From: Bdellovibrionales bacterium RIFOXYA1_FULL_36_14
Lineage (GTDB): Bacteria; Bdellovibrionota; Bacteriovoracia; Bacteriovoracales; Bacteriovoracaceae
Length of the DNA stretch: 33,348 nt
NCBI GenBank assembly: GCA_001769975.1
Contig: MEPW01000032.1
Location: forward strand, 3,404 to 36,751
Reading direction: 5' to 3'
Below, piece by piece: positions 8,398 through 17,263 of this stretch. Position numbers and translations under genes: made by a program. The notes beneath the pieces were generated by a model, which ran no database searches, had not been told where the DNA came from, and was given only the letters and a program-made list of their open reading frames with translations. Every line of letters starts with the position of its first letter. Position 1 is the first letter of the stretch.

Positions 8398-10464
8398 TTA
8401 TGGCTTATAAGTTCTATTGGCTATCTCTCGATCATACCAATTCTGTACTTCCTGCGCTTTTTCTTTGATCTCGTCTTTAAAAACATATCCAGCCCCACCG
8501 ACAACCGCAGTCCCTGCCCCCACTCCCTGTTGAATACGATACTTCATATGAACTTTTCGAAGCTTCTCAATCTCTTTGGCATACTCAGGAAGTGAATATT
8601 CGGTATCACCACTTGCTACCTTTTGATTAAATTGTTCATGTAAATGATCAATCCTTCGAATCATACTATTATATCGGGCCATCAAATCAGCATTTCTTGC
8701 TCGAAAATCCTCTACTTTATCAGCACTTTTGGTCCCCTTTCCCCATTGATGAAGAACTTCTTCATCGGTCAACTTGGCATAGGTACTCAAAGTCTCTTTT
8801 GATTTTACAAGCTCCGCCTTTCTTGCCATAAGCTCATCCATAGTTTTAATCCGACTAGGCTCATCTTTAACAATCTTTTCATAGGTCTCATCATCAAATT
8901 GATTCATGTAACTATAAACATTTTCCATCTTATCCCGCAAAGGAGCTTCATGCATCCGCATCTTTGCCCCATCTTTCACCATTTGATCCAATTCATCGTG
9001 GGGAATATAAGTAAATTCAGGTATCCCATTATCTGCGGAAACAGCGTGTGCCCCACTCGTCTGTGCAGGCGGAAGTGGGGGTAAATCATCAATACTTACA
9101 TCCACTTTTCCATTTATAATATCTTCATAGGAAGCGTTTAACGTATCCGTCCTCTTCAAATCATAATAACTATATTCAGTTTTATATTTGGTGACCATTA
9201 CGTTCGTATAACTTCCGTTGGCTTGTCTTACAGATTCCATTTCTTCGTATGGTACACTATGAGTAACGGTTACTTCCCACTTAATCTCCACTTTAAAATC
9301 TGCATTCTTAAAAGGTCGTGCCAGTTTCTCATCATATACATTTTTCAATCTAGGAGTATCTTTTAAATATTTATTAAATCTGATTTGCAATTGCTCTGGA
9401 ATCATCTCTGAGGTGGGTCTGACAGGATCAGCATACTTGGGATTTTTAGTTCTTTCAAAAGTCCGTTTTCTCGCAGCTTCAACTATAGCATCCAGTTTAT
9501 CCATATCTTCTTCTGCTTGCAAAACAATTTTATCAAAACTGGTTTCTGCTTTAAGCTTTGTTAATTTTTTATAAATTTCTCGTGGATCAACATCTTGAAT
9601 TTTAATAGAATCATTAAGCGATAATTCTTTTCCAAAGACTTCTTTTATTTTTTCTCTAACCAGTTTAAGTTGTCCCCCAGTATTTCCATAGAGGGCCTTT
9701 AATTGATCGACTTCCTCTTTGGTGAAATGAAGTTCTCTTATATACTTATTGATTGCATGGTGAATGGGGGTATCAGCAAGATAAATATGCTGCATACTTT
9801 TTCTCAAACTATTAAACTCCTCAACCATATTTACAATATGTTTATAGTGAGGATTAAAATAATTTAAAACTCTGTTTTTAAATTTTAAATTATTATACTT
9901 TCCAGTTCCATCATGTTCAGATATGACTCTTTTTATAATAGTGTTTTCAACTTCCTGTAATGCCTTCGCCGTATGTTTTGCGCTGGCATCAAAGTCTTTT
10001 ATATAATCCATATCCTTTTCAGCATTTTTGAGCAGGGACATAATATCGTAGGCTTTTCCATCACCATCGTTTAGCCATAATCCTCCGTTATAATCCGGGT
10101 CTCTGGTAGCAAAATCCCATAAATCCTCAACAAACTGTTCAAACCCTGAGTCAGCCTTAACGTCACCGTTTCTAACCGCGGCAACAAGCTCCTCCAAATC
10201 AGCTTTATTTTTTATCAATCCATTTTTCGAATCAAACAAAGTGATTAAATCTTTCTCATCGACCGTTTCAAACACCCGAATCAATCTTCCATGAAAAGAA
10301 AAATCTGTTATTTTGTCATAATCTTTGTACATGCCCTTGGCTGGCTGAAAAACTTTTTCATCCAAGGTATTTCCCATTTTTCTTAAACATTCGATAATGT
10401 CAGGATCATAGGCACTAACATGAGAAAAGGATAATAAAAAAAGTAATAAAATAATCAGTTTCAC
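8398..10464 (-). CDS. Large exported helical protein of unknown function
   Basis: 688 residues. The GTG start at 10464 gives MKLIILLLFLLSFSHVSA, a clear signal peptide cut before YDPD; the Shine-Dalgarno is poor. Most of the mature protein is charged and helical with coiled-coil character (about 40-400 and 520-650). In between lies a strand-rich stretch of about 400-470 (VEIKWEVTVTHSVPYEE, VMVTKYKTEYSYYDL) and a Pro-rich linker (DDLPPLPPAQ). Near the C-terminus a Gly/Ala/Val segment (GVGAGTAVVGGAGYVF, about 645-661) could be a weak membrane segment or a packing helix. The only cysteine is near residue 26. No catalytic motif or known domain is recognised. It is on the same strand as the Cys-rich protein and 115 bases upstream of it. 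Its length and architecture suggest a structural or secreted effector-like role, but nothing in the sequence proves this. Confidence 0.6.
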   Translation of the reverse strand: MKLIILLLFLLSFSHVSAYDPDIIECLRKMGNTLDEKVFQPAKGMYKDYDKITDFSFHGRLIRVFETVDEKDLITLFDSKNGLIKNKADLEELVAAVRNGDVKADSGFEQFVEDLWDFATRDPDYNGGLWLNDGDGKAYDIMSLLKNAEKDMDYIKDFDASAKHTAKALQEVENTIIKRVISEHDGTGKYNNLKFKNRVLNYFNPHYKHIVNMVEEFNSLRKSMQHIYLADTPIHHAINKYIRELHFTKEEVDQLKALYGNTGGQLKLVREKIKEVFGKELSLNDSIKIQDVDPREIYKKLTKLKAETSFDKIVLQAEEDMDKLDAIVEAARKRTFERTKNPKYADPVRPTSEMIPEQLQIRFNKYLKDTPRLKNVYDEKLARPFKNADFKVEIKWEVTVTHSVPYEEMESVRQANGSYTNVMVTKYKTEYSYYDLKRTDTLNASYEDIINGKVDVSIDDLPPLPPAQTSGAHAVSADNGIPEFTYIPHDELDQMVKDGAKMRMHEAPLRDKMENVYSYMNQFDDETYEKIVKDEPSRIKTMDELMARKAELVKSKETLSTYAKLTDEEVLHQWGKGTKSADKVEDFRARNADLMARYNSMIRRIDHLHEQFNQKVASGDTEYSLPEYAKEIEKLRKVHMKYRIQQGVGAGTAVVGGAGYVFKDEIKEKAQEVQNWYDREIANRTYKP

Positions 10465-10522
10465 CTAATTCTAATCGGATTGGAACGAAAATGATTTACC
10501 ATTTTAAATCAAACTGTTTTCA

Positions 10523-11380
10523 TCAACTTTTAAAAATTGAACCTTTATTGTGCTGGAAGTAACTTTTTAAAATCGTCGCCAGGAAAATGAGTCCCGCCCC
10601 TAATAAAGTTATCAAGGTAACTTGCTCTTTGTGAACCAACCAGGCAATGATTGGACTGGAAACTGGTTCAAATAAAAGCAGCAGCGACGCTTCGAAGGCC
10701 GGAACTTTGGACAGACCTTTGAGCATAAACAAATAGCCAATCGAAATTTGAACTATGCCAAGAAAAAGAATTAAAAACACATCACTCATTTGAAAAGATA
10801 AAACGGGAAGGGCAAAAGGCATAGCTATAACTGACGCTAACAAATTACCCCAAAGTAATAAAATGATACCTTGATTGGTTCGATCATCCCTTTTTAAAAA
10901 TCTAAGCCCCATAATCAACATGGCCCAACAAACCCCTGCACAACAAGCAAGTATATTTCCAAGGATGGGATTAGAGGATAGTGCTCCACCGGCGCTCGTA
11001 CCCGCAAACAAAAGCATCATACCTGCGACGATTGGAAGTATTAAAAACAAGTCAGTTTTTTTGATTTTTTCTTTTAAAAATAATGGACCGAGTAACATGA
11101 TATAAAGGGGTGAAGCACTTTGCAAAAAAATAGAATTAGCAGCCGTTGTTAGTTTATTGGAGAGAACAAAAAAAATAACCGTCATGGCATAGGCCACACA
11201 TACCATCAATATTTTTTTACTGGGTAACACTCTGGCTTTCGGTAAAATTATAAATAGAAAGATCACCGCTACCAGGGAACGAAAAGAAGCCACTTGAAAG
11301 CCGGTCAAGGTAGTTCCCTTGATGGCCGCACCTGCCGTGGAAAAAAGCAGGGCCGCTATGATAATCATCATCCTATTCAT
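10523..11380 (-). CDS. EamA/DMT superfamily transporter
   Basis: 285 residues with ten hydrophobic segments arranged as two repeats of five, the layout of the drug/metabolite transporter (EamA) family. Family features include the Gly/Ala-rich first helix ending in KGTTLTGFQVASFRSL (about 21-36), the SASPLYIMLLGPLFLKEKI block closing repeat one (about 88-106), and the equivalent FEPVSSPIIAWLVHKEQVT block in repeat two (about 236-254). Such proteins export amino acids, purines or other small metabolites over the inner membrane. The substrate cannot be read from the sequence. It begins 15 bases after aspS on the same strand, so they probably share a transcript. The Shine-Dalgarno is weak. The C-terminus is basic and likely cytoplasmic. 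Confidence 0.85.
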   Translation of the reverse strand: MNRMMIIIAALLFSTAGAAIKGTTLTGFQVASFRSLVAVIFLFIILPKARVLPSKKILMVCVAYAMTVIFFVLSNKLTTAANSIFLQSASPLYIMLLGPLFLKEKIKKTDLFLILPIVAGMMLLFAGTSAGGALSSNPILGNILACCAGVCWAMLIMGLRFLKRDDRTNQGIILLLWGNLLASVIAMPFALPVLSFQMSDVFLILFLGIVQISIGYLFMLKGLSKVPAFEASLLLLFEPVSSPIIAWLVHKEQVTLITLLGAGLIFLATILKSYFQHNKGSIFKS

Positions 11381-11395
11381 AAATTTTTCTAATAC

Positions 11396-13168
11396 TTACT
11401 TCCAACGCATGTTAAGTTCGTCCAACTGGGCAACGCTTGGTGCAGAAGGAGAACCGGCCATCAAATCGGAAGCTGATGTGGTTTTGGGAAAAGCAATGAC
11501 GTCTCTTATGTTATCTGTATTACATAAAAGCATAATAAGCCGATCTAGCCCAAAGGCCATACCACCATGAGGTGGAGTTCCATATTTAAGTGCATCGATA
11601 AAAAAGCCAAACTGATTTCTGGTTTCTTCTTCGGTGAACTTTAAAATCTTAAACATTTGAGACTGAACATCAGTATTAAAAATCCTCATTGATCCACCAG
11701 CAATCTCATATCCATTGCAAACCAGATCATAAGCATCTGCCAGACATTTTTTTTGTCTTTCCATATCATCACTTAAAAAATCATTAAGATTTTCTTTTTT
11801 AGGCATGGTAAATGGATGGTGTCTTGCCACTAGTCTATTTTCTGTTTCGCTATACTCAAAAAGAGGAAAATCATAGACCCATAAAAAGGCATACCCCTTG
11901 CTATGAAGTTTGAGTTCTTTTCCCAGGTGGCGCCTAAGTGCATCAGCACTGGCATGCGCCACTTCTTCTTTTTTATCCGCAAAAAATAACCAGATTCCAT
12001 CCCCCTTATCTTCACTCAACGAATCCAGCTTTTGGTAAATCTCCTCCGTAATATATTTTGAAATACCACCAGTTCTTTGATTTTTTTCAAGCTTAAACCA
12101 GGCCACTCCTTTTCCACCATAAGGTTTCACTACTTCCACAAAGGAGTCGATCATTTTCCTTGAGAACACACCCAGCTTCTCAGGTACAAACATGGCCTTG
12201 ATTAAACCACCGCTTAGAGCATCTTTAAAAACCCCAAACTCTGTAGATTTAAACAGATCGGTAACGATCATATGCTTTAATCCAAAACGAATATCCGGTT
12301 TATCACTGCCATAGAGATCCATCGCGGTTTTAAAATCCATCATTGGCAGTTTAAAATCAGCTTCCAGTTTAAAAATTCTTTTAATGATTTTAGTGGCCAG
12401 TTCCCTAATAAAATCTTGGGTAATGAAGCTGGCTTCAATATCAATTTGCGAAAACTCAGGCTGTCTATCGGCCCGAAGATCTTCATCTCTAAAACATCTG
12501 CAAATTTGAAAATATCGATCGGTTCCCCCAATCATCAAAAGTTGTTTTAGAGTTTGAGGTGATTGAGGTAGCGCATAGACTTTATTTTTATTAACCCGAC
12601 TGGGAACAATATAATCCCTGGCCCCTTCCGGAGTGGATTTATACAAAATAGGAGTTTCTACTTCTACAAAATTTTCATTCATCAAAACTTCTCTGGCCAT
12701 GAAGCAAGCCTGACTTCTTAATTTTAAAATATCTTGTAACTTATTTGTTCGAAGTTCCAGGTAGCGATATTTAAGTTTCAAATCATCCGTAGCTTCGATG
12801 GCACCAAAGGGAAGAAAAGGGATGCTGTCAATATCACTTCGAGAAAGCAGCTCTAATTTAGTCACCGAAACTTCGACTTCACCGGTAGGCATATTTTTGT
12901 TTTTTGCATCCATTGGTCTAGGATGAACAATTCCTTCAACGCGCACAACTGATTCCAAAGAGACCTTTTTTAATTCCTCTAATTTCTGATTATCCTTTAG
13001 ATACTCTCCAAAAGATAATTGAGTCATCCCATACTTATCCCGAAGATCCATAAAATGAAGACCGCCAAGATCTCGATATTTGTTTACCCAACCACATATT
13101 GCAACACATTTATTAACATCTTCCATCCGAAGTTCACCACAAGTATGGGTTCGTAGCATTTGATTCAT
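11396..13168 (-). CDS. aspS: Aspartyl-tRNA synthetase
   Basis: 590 residues, the normal length for the bacterial class IIb enzyme. An N-terminal OB-fold anticodon domain (about 1-105) contains GWVNKYRDLGGLHFMDLRD. The class II catalytic core has motif 1 around EVETPILYKSTPEGARDY, motif 2 CRCFRDEDLRADRQPEFSQ and motif 3 GMAFGLDRLIMLL near the C-terminus. The bacterial GAD insertion lies between motifs 2 and 3. It charges tRNA-Asp with aspartate. The residue in RDLGG is Leu (L34), as in discriminating AspRS; the non-discriminating enzymes studied in Pseudomonas carry His at this place. This suggests that it does not misacylate tRNA-Asn, an inference from one residue. AGAGGGA precedes the ATG. 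It heads a unit with the EamA transporter and is divergent from the DUF192 gene across 44 bases. Confidence 0.97.
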   Translation of the reverse strand: MNQMLRTHTCGELRMEDVNKCVAICGWVNKYRDLGGLHFMDLRDKYGMTQLSFGEYLKDNQKLEELKKVSLESVVRVEGIVHPRPMDAKNKNMPTGEVEVSVTKLELLSRSDIDSIPFLPFGAIEATDDLKLKYRYLELRTNKLQDILKLRSQACFMAREVLMNENFVEVETPILYKSTPEGARDYIVPSRVNKNKVYALPQSPQTLKQLLMIGGTDRYFQICRCFRDEDLRADRQPEFSQIDIEASFITQDFIRELATKIIKRIFKLEADFKLPMMDFKTAMDLYGSDKPDIRFGLKHMIVTDLFKSTEFGVFKDALSGGLIKAMFVPEKLGVFSRKMIDSFVEVVKPYGGKGVAWFKLEKNQRTGGISKYITEEIYQKLDSLSEDKGDGIWLFFADKKEEVAHASADALRRHLGKELKLHSKGYAFLWVYDFPLFEYSETENRLVARHHPFTMPKKENLNDFLSDDMERQKKCLADAYDLVCNGYEIAGGSMRIFNTDVQSQMFKILKFTEEETRNQFGFFIDALKYGTPPHGGMAFGLDRLIMLLCNTDNIRDVIAFPKTTSASDLMAGSPSAPSVAQLDELNMRWK

Positions 13169-13212
13169 AAATCCCTCTTTTTAAAACCAATAAAAAAAAT
13201 TATAATGGATAA

Positions 13213-13734
13213 GTGACAAACATTACTAAAATCCACATCAAAAATCTAGTTATTATCTTTTTTCTGGGAATTTTACATTCTCTAAAATCCTATGCACTTT
13301 CCCAAGTAGAGTACCCGCTTTTAATCCCGCCGGACCAAAAAATAAGAGTAGAACTTGCCGTCACCGTAAAAGATCTCAAAAAGGGTTTATCCGGAGTTAA
13401 ATCGGAAGATTTTAAAATAGATCAAGGTATGCTGTTTTGTTTCGAAAAACAGGAAATCAAGGTTTTTTGGATGCCCGACACCAGATTTAACCTGGATATT
13501 TTTTTTCTAAGCGGCGATCTTACGGTGCTGGACATTGAAAGAAACATGCCTTTTTATCCAGGCTTTGATCATCCGCAAAGGATTCCACGAACACGCCCGA
13601 TAACTGCCCACCATGTCCTGGAAATGAGAGCTGACTCACCTTTTGCTAAGAAGATTACCAAGGGAATGAAGCTTATATGGTTACACTCTAAGGATTTGCA
13701 TCAAACAATACGAGATGCTCATCTTTCGCGATAA
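13213..13734 (+). CDS. Exported DUF192 family protein
   Basis: 173 residues. The GTG start at 13213 gives a basic stretch and a hydrophobic helix (NLVIIFFLGILHSLKSYA, about 11-28), which fits a signal peptide or anchor. The mature part matches DUF192 (UPF0127): the Gly-Leu after the first strand (KKGLSGV, 57-62), GMLFCFE (72-78), the signature FWMPDTRFNLDI (85-96) and the last strand block ending ADSPFAKKITKGMKL. Function of the family is not established; members are usually periplasmic and about this size. It is divergent from aspS, and its last 47 bases overlap the end of the FtsB-like gene on the other strand. A 4-codon ATG reading (13205) overlaps the GTG, and no strong Shine-Dalgarno is seen, so the exact start is uncertain. 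Confidence 0.75.
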   Translation: MTNITKIHIKNLVIIFFLGILHSLKSYALSQVEYPLLIPPDQKIRVELAVTVKDLKKGLSGVKSEDFKIDQGMLFCFEKQEIKVFWMPDTRFNLDIFFLSGDLTVLDIERNMPFYPGFDHPQRIPRTRPITAHHVLEMRADSPFAKKITKGMKLIWLHSKDLHQTIRDAHLSR

Positions 13735-14353
13735 AACCCAAATGATCCCGAACTAATTGTTTTTGATATTGATAATTGTCCTGAATTAATTTTATCTCTT
13801 TTTCCAAGTTATTATTTTCGGTAATCAGTTGTTTAAAAAACATTTCTTTACGATTAAAAGAAGACTTTCTCGAATAGTAATCCATCACTCCTCTTTGCGC
13901 GAAAATAAGTCTTAACAGTAAAAATAAACAAAAGCACCAGCCTGAAATAACCATGATTTTGGACCAATTAAACCCTGTATGGTCACTGATTTTTTTAACC
14001 GTCGAATCGTTAAAACTTTTGGGTAAAATATTTTTCCCCAGCAGGCTTTTTTTATTTTTAGTGACATCGCTTAGTCCGTTAGTAAATTTAACATTGTCGG
14101 GAGTTGCTACGCTCTGGCGCTTGGATTGATACGTATTATTCATATTGTGAACCGGTGGAGCTTTCGGCAATGCAGGGGATGGAGATCCGGGGGATTTTAA
14201 ATTCCAAAGTTTATTACTAGTCGAGGCAAACGAGGCCATCGGTGCCGGGCCTATTTCTGATTTTCGACTAAGTTTATCTCGGTTTCTTTGTATGGCCTTT
14301 TGTAACCGATCACTTCCTACACCCTCGGGATAATTTGTGTGATTTGAATCCAA
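13688..14353 (-). CDS. FtsB/DivIC-like septum protein with long N-terminal extension
   Basis: 221 residues, against about 100 for typical FtsB. Residues 1-130 are hydrophilic, Ser/Pro/Asn/Lys-rich and likely disordered in the cytoplasm. A single membrane helix follows (KIMVISGWCFCLFLLLRLIF, about 132-151), then a periplasmic coiled coil (about 165-197) and the block LVRDHLGFIAKDE (200-212), which corresponds to the conserved end of FtsB/DivIC proteins where they meet FtsL and FtsQ. The start is TTG at 14353 with AAAGGA seven bases upstream. FtsB stabilises the divisome and activates septal peptidoglycan synthesis. FtsB assignment rests on topology and the C-terminal block; a different short coiled-coil membrane protein cannot be excluded. 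The tail-to-tail overlap with the DUF192 gene leaves no room for a terminator. Confidence 0.65.
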   Translation of the reverse strand: MDSNHTNYPEGVGSDRLQKAIQRNRDKLSRKSEIGPAPMASFASTSNKLWNLKSPGSPSPALPKAPPVHNMNNTYQSKRQSVATPDNVKFTNGLSDVTKNKKSLLGKNILPKSFNDSTVKKISDHTGFNWSKIMVISGWCFCLFLLLRLIFAQRGVMDYYSRKSSFNRKEMFFKQLITENNNLEKEIKLIQDNYQYQKQLVRDHLGFIAKDEHLVLFDANP

Positions 14354-14446
14354 AATACAATCCTTTGTATATTAAGGTTTTGACCTTGTAACATCCTGTT
14401 ATTATTATTTTACCACTGGAGGAACTATATTCAATAAAATAATTTT

Positions 14447-15310
14447 CTACTGAATATATGCTTGACCATTTTGATCATCTTCAAGAACCAGATCAAAAAC
14501 ATGTAACCAAAATTTTCTAAAAGCGGCGATTTGATCCAAATAATGCCAAAATTCAGCATAAATGGGGACATTGAAAGGATAATCTAAATCAAATTCGTTA
14601 ACTCCTTCAAGAAATATTCTTCTAAACATTCTAAAGGTGACCGAAGACGGATCGCTGGTTGTGATGGATAAAGATTTTGAGGTGCAGGAAAATTCTTTTA
14701 CCGGGAATAAAAGTCCATATAGCTTAAAAACCTGGTTAAAATAAATTCCGGCCTTACGATGGTCTCCCACCGGTCCCAGTTGCATCAAATTTTGTGCTCT
14801 ATCGATTCCATGAGATTTAAAAAAAAGAGTGATCCGATCATCCGAATCATCGTACCACCAACTAAATCCTGGATCAGAAATATTGCAAATAACATCCTCT
14901 TGAATAGGAAATCTTCTATTAATCATGTGTTTGACGATTTTATCGGCCTTTTCCACCGTATCTGTTTCGTAATACTGAATTTCGTTTGGATCTGAATCCT
15001 TGTCCATTTTAAGGCGATAAAAAGCTTCTTCGTCTCGATAATTATTTATTTGTTGATAACGAAACCGCAGATTGGAAGTAGCAAAACCTCTAACACAAAA
15101 AGTATGCCCCCCTTTTTCCAGCACAAAAATAATACCAGGTTTGGCAGATGGAGTGAAATTTTTTTCTGATTTGCTCGTCGAGGGTTCCAAATGGTTCTTT
15201 TCAACATCCGCAAAAACAGGATCTATCTCATCTAATAATTGCTTTTGTTTCCTTAAAATATTAGAAAGCTCAACGGTTTCTTGGGCCAAAAGACCAAAAT
15301 CCATGTCCAT
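14447..15310 (-). CDS. Cytoplasmic protein of unknown function
   Basis: 287 residues with no signal peptide and no membrane helix. AAAGGTG lies 8 bases before the ATG at 15310. Residues 1-65 are a helical/coiled segment (LLAQETVELSNILRKQKQLLDEI) and a Ser/Thr/Lys linker. From about 66 on the protein is a mixed alpha/beta domain with several aromatic runs (GFSWWYDDSDDRITLFF, EFWHYLDQIAAFRKFW). No nucleotide-binding, DNA-binding or catalytic motif is recognised. It lies 93 bases downstream of the YggT stop site region and 93 bases upstream of the FtsB-like start, all on the minus strand, so it might be part of the same transcript as pepD-yggT. The Trp/Phe/Tyr content suggests a folded globular protein rather than a scaffold. 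I cannot assign a role. Confidence 0.55.
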   Translation of the reverse strand: MDMDFGLLAQETVELSNILRKQKQLLDEIDPVFADVEKNHLEPSTSKSEKNFTPSAKPGIIFVLEKGGHTFCVRGFATSNLRFRYQQINNYRDEEAFYRLKMDKDSDPNEIQYYETDTVEKADKIVKHMINRRFPIQEDVICNISDPGFSWWYDDSDDRITLFFKSHGIDRAQNLMQLGPVGDHRKAGIYFNQVFKLYGLLFPVKEFSCTSKSLSITTSDPSSVTFRMFRRIFLEGVNEFDLDYPFNVPIYAEFWHYLDQIAAFRKFWLHVFDLVLEDDQNGQAYIQ

Positions 15311-15396
15311 AGCACTGACACCTTTTCATTTATCATGAAAAAAAACTACATCACCTTTTTATTTTATATTTAATCTGTCTGATTTGACAATCAGTA

Positions 15397-15633
15397 TCAC
15401 CACAGAGCTTCGATCGTTTTTAAAATGAGAATAAAAATAATTGGTGAAATATCGATTGGAATATCCTGAATAGGTAATTTTTGAACAATATATTTTCGAA
15501 TAGGATTTAAAGTTAGATCTGCCAGCATCTTAATTTTTTTTGCCCAGTTACTTTGATTAAATTGCGGAAAGTAACTTAAAATCGCATCCACAATCAGTAG
15601 CATTATATAAATGTTAAGTATCGCACGAATCAT
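15397..15633 (-). CDS. YggT family membrane protein
   Basis: 78 residues, the single-repeat YggT form. Two membrane helices (about 4-21 and 59-77) flank a loop with the family features SYFPQFNQSNWAKKI and LTNPIRK-like ADLTLNPIRKYIVQK, followed by PIDISPIIFILIL, which is the conserved P-x-D-x-S-P start of the last helix. Family members are linked to osmotic tolerance and, in photosynthetic lines, to cofactor attachment and division; no single biochemical role is established. AGAGGT precedes the ATG. It starts 28 bases after pepD on the same strand, so cotranscription is likely. The gene is small but the motif match is good. Confidence 0.85.
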   Translation of the reverse strand: MIRAILNIYIMLLIVDAILSYFPQFNQSNWAKKIKMLADLTLNPIRKYIVQKLPIQDIPIDISPIIFILILKTIEALW

Positions 15634-15661
15634 CTTTAACCTCTTAACTTTAATTTAAAAT

Positions 15662-17119
15662 TTACAATTCCTTCAATATTGCAGCTAGATAATCCCATAA
15701 CTGACTAGCAGATTTTATCTCCAGCCGTTCGGTAGGGGAATGCGCTCCTGATATATTGGGACCGATTGAAATAATATCCATTTCACCCAATTTGTTTTTT
15801 AAAATCCCACACTCCAATCCTGCATGAATGGCCTTCACGGACGGCTTTTCTCCGTATATCTCATGAAATTTAGCTTTGGCCAAATCCAGTAGTTTGTTAT
15901 CATGCACCGGCTTCCAACTAGGATATCCCTCATTCATTTCCAGCATGAGATTAAAATTAGCGGCTAATCCGGCTATTTTATTTTTGACGTTTTTAACTTC
16001 CACCGGATCAATAAAACGCATGGAAGTCTCAATAAAAATATCATTTTTTTCCAGTCTCACAATGGCCAGATTGGAACTGGAAGTGACCAGAGGTTCTAAG
16101 AGATTCCAATCATAATTGTATGCCCCATGTGGAAATAAATTCAAAAGATTAACGATTCGATCTCTTTGCTTCTTAGGTAACACCTTCTTTATTTTGTCGA
16201 GATCTTGGGTCAAATTGATTTGCAAATCCCGATCTTCAGGCAAAGCATTTTGCTGTAAATCAACCAAAATCTGGGTACAGATCGTCTGAAACTTTTTGTA
16301 ATCCTCTTTTTTAATGGTCAATTTGCATATTACGTCCCGAGGAATAATGTTATGGGCCTTGCCTCCGGATATACTGGCTATTGAATAATCCAACTTTTGG
16401 GCCTCCCATAACACTTGGGCCAGCACCACAATCGCATTTAATCTGCCGCGATGAATGTCAAGACCGGAATGACCACCTTTTAAATTTTTGATTTCCAAAA
16501 CATATGAGAGATGATTTTTAGGAGTCACAACTTGATGAGTTTTGCCACTTAATTTAGCATCAATACCCCCAGCGCAACCAATATAAATTGCCCCCCACTC
16601 CTCGGTATCCAAATTTATCATTTTTCTTCCCTTAAGGAGGGAAGCATCCAGATTTAAGGCCCCATTTAAACCAGTTTCTTCATCCGTGGTAAAAAGTAAT
16701 TCAAGCGGAGGATGAGCGATTTTTTTATCGCAAGCCACGGCTAAGGCCATGGCACAACCAAAACCATTATCGGCCCCCAAAGTGGTCCCGTTGGCATGGA
16801 TCCAGCCATCTTGCACATAAATGTCGATGGGATCTTTTTCAAAATCAAAAGTCTTTTCAGGAATTTTATCACAGACCATATCCACATGATTTTGGATAAT
16901 GACGGGGACATTTTGCTCTTTCCCGGCAGTACCTGGCACATAAATAATGACATTCTTGGCGCCATCTACTTTGTATTTCAAATTTTCTTTAGCTGCAAAA
17001 GTGGTTAAATATTTTATAACCTGTGCCTCTTTTTTAGAAGGCCTGGGGGTTTGGGTTAATTGATAAAAGCATTCCCAAACATGTTGAGGTTGAGTTGGAT
17101 AATTTTTGATGTTTTTCAT
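15662..17119 (-). CDS. pepD: Aminoacyl-histidine dipeptidase (Xaa-His dipeptidase), M20 family
   Basis: 485 residues, the usual PepD length. Zinc ligands and catalytic residues of the M20 family are visible: H78 and D80 in NHVDMVCDK, bridging D117 in TLGADNGFG, the acidic pair E147-E148 in TTDEETGLNG, D171 in INLDTEE and H460 in SGAHSPTERLEI. A lid/dimerisation insertion lies at about 205-385. The enzyme is a cytoplasmic metallopeptidase that cleaves dipeptides such as carnosine-type Xaa-His and recycles amino acids, a useful activity in an organism that lives on protein. AGGACGG lies before the ATG. It is the first gene of a run pepD-yggT on the minus strand. No key residue is missing. Confidence 0.93.
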   Translation of the reverse strand: MKNIKNYPTQPQHVWECFYQLTQTPRPSKKEAQVIKYLTTFAAKENLKYKVDGAKNVIIYVPGTAGKEQNVPVIIQNHVDMVCDKIPEKTFDFEKDPIDIYVQDGWIHANGTTLGADNGFGCAMALAVACDKKIAHPPLELLFTTDEETGLNGALNLDASLLKGRKMINLDTEEWGAIYIGCAGGIDAKLSGKTHQVVTPKNHLSYVLEIKNLKGGHSGLDIHRGRLNAIVVLAQVLWEAQKLDYSIASISGGKAHNIIPRDVICKLTIKKEDYKKFQTICTQILVDLQQNALPEDRDLQINLTQDLDKIKKVLPKKQRDRIVNLLNLFPHGAYNYDWNLLEPLVTSSSNLAIVRLEKNDIFIETSMRFIDPVEVKNVKNKIAGLAANFNLMLEMNEGYPSWKPVHDNKLLDLAKAKFHEIYGEKPSVKAIHAGLECGILKNKLGEMDIISIGPNISGAHSPTERLEIKSASQLWDYLAAILKEL

Positions 17120-17178
17120 GATTTCCGTCCTATCTGATATGGAAAAATACGATTTAACTTATCAAAAATTAAGTGATC

Positions 17179-17192
17179 TTGCACATGCGCAA
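17179..17192. promoter_or_regulatory. Near-palindrome TTGCACATGCGCAA between pepD and tRNA-Arg
   Basis: The 14-base stretch TTGCACATGCGCAA is symmetric except for one mismatched position pair, with arms TTGC/GCAA around CATG. It lies about 60 bases before the pepD start and about 30 bases before the tRNA promoter, a place where an operator could act on either. Chance is also possible. Confidence 0.2.
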
Positions 17193-17219
17193 AGAGTCAT
17201 GTTGATTATATTTATAATC

Positions 17220-17247
17220 TTGACATCATTCAACTTACGATTATGAT
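17220..17247 (+). promoter_or_regulatory. Sigma-70-type promoter of tRNA-Arg(CCT)
   Basis: TTGACA at 17220-17225 and TATGAT at 17242-17247 are separated by 16 bases. The -35 is perfect and the -10 has one mismatch to consensus. Transcription would begin near 17254, about 10 bases before the mature tRNA, which fits a tRNA promoter. It is the best promoter match I see in the window. Confidence 0.7.
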
Positions 17248-17263
17248 AAATTATTTACCTCAA

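Noticed and set aside
16741-17008. Reading frames on both strands inside pepD
   Set aside because: They overlap fully conserved PepD residues and have no start signals.
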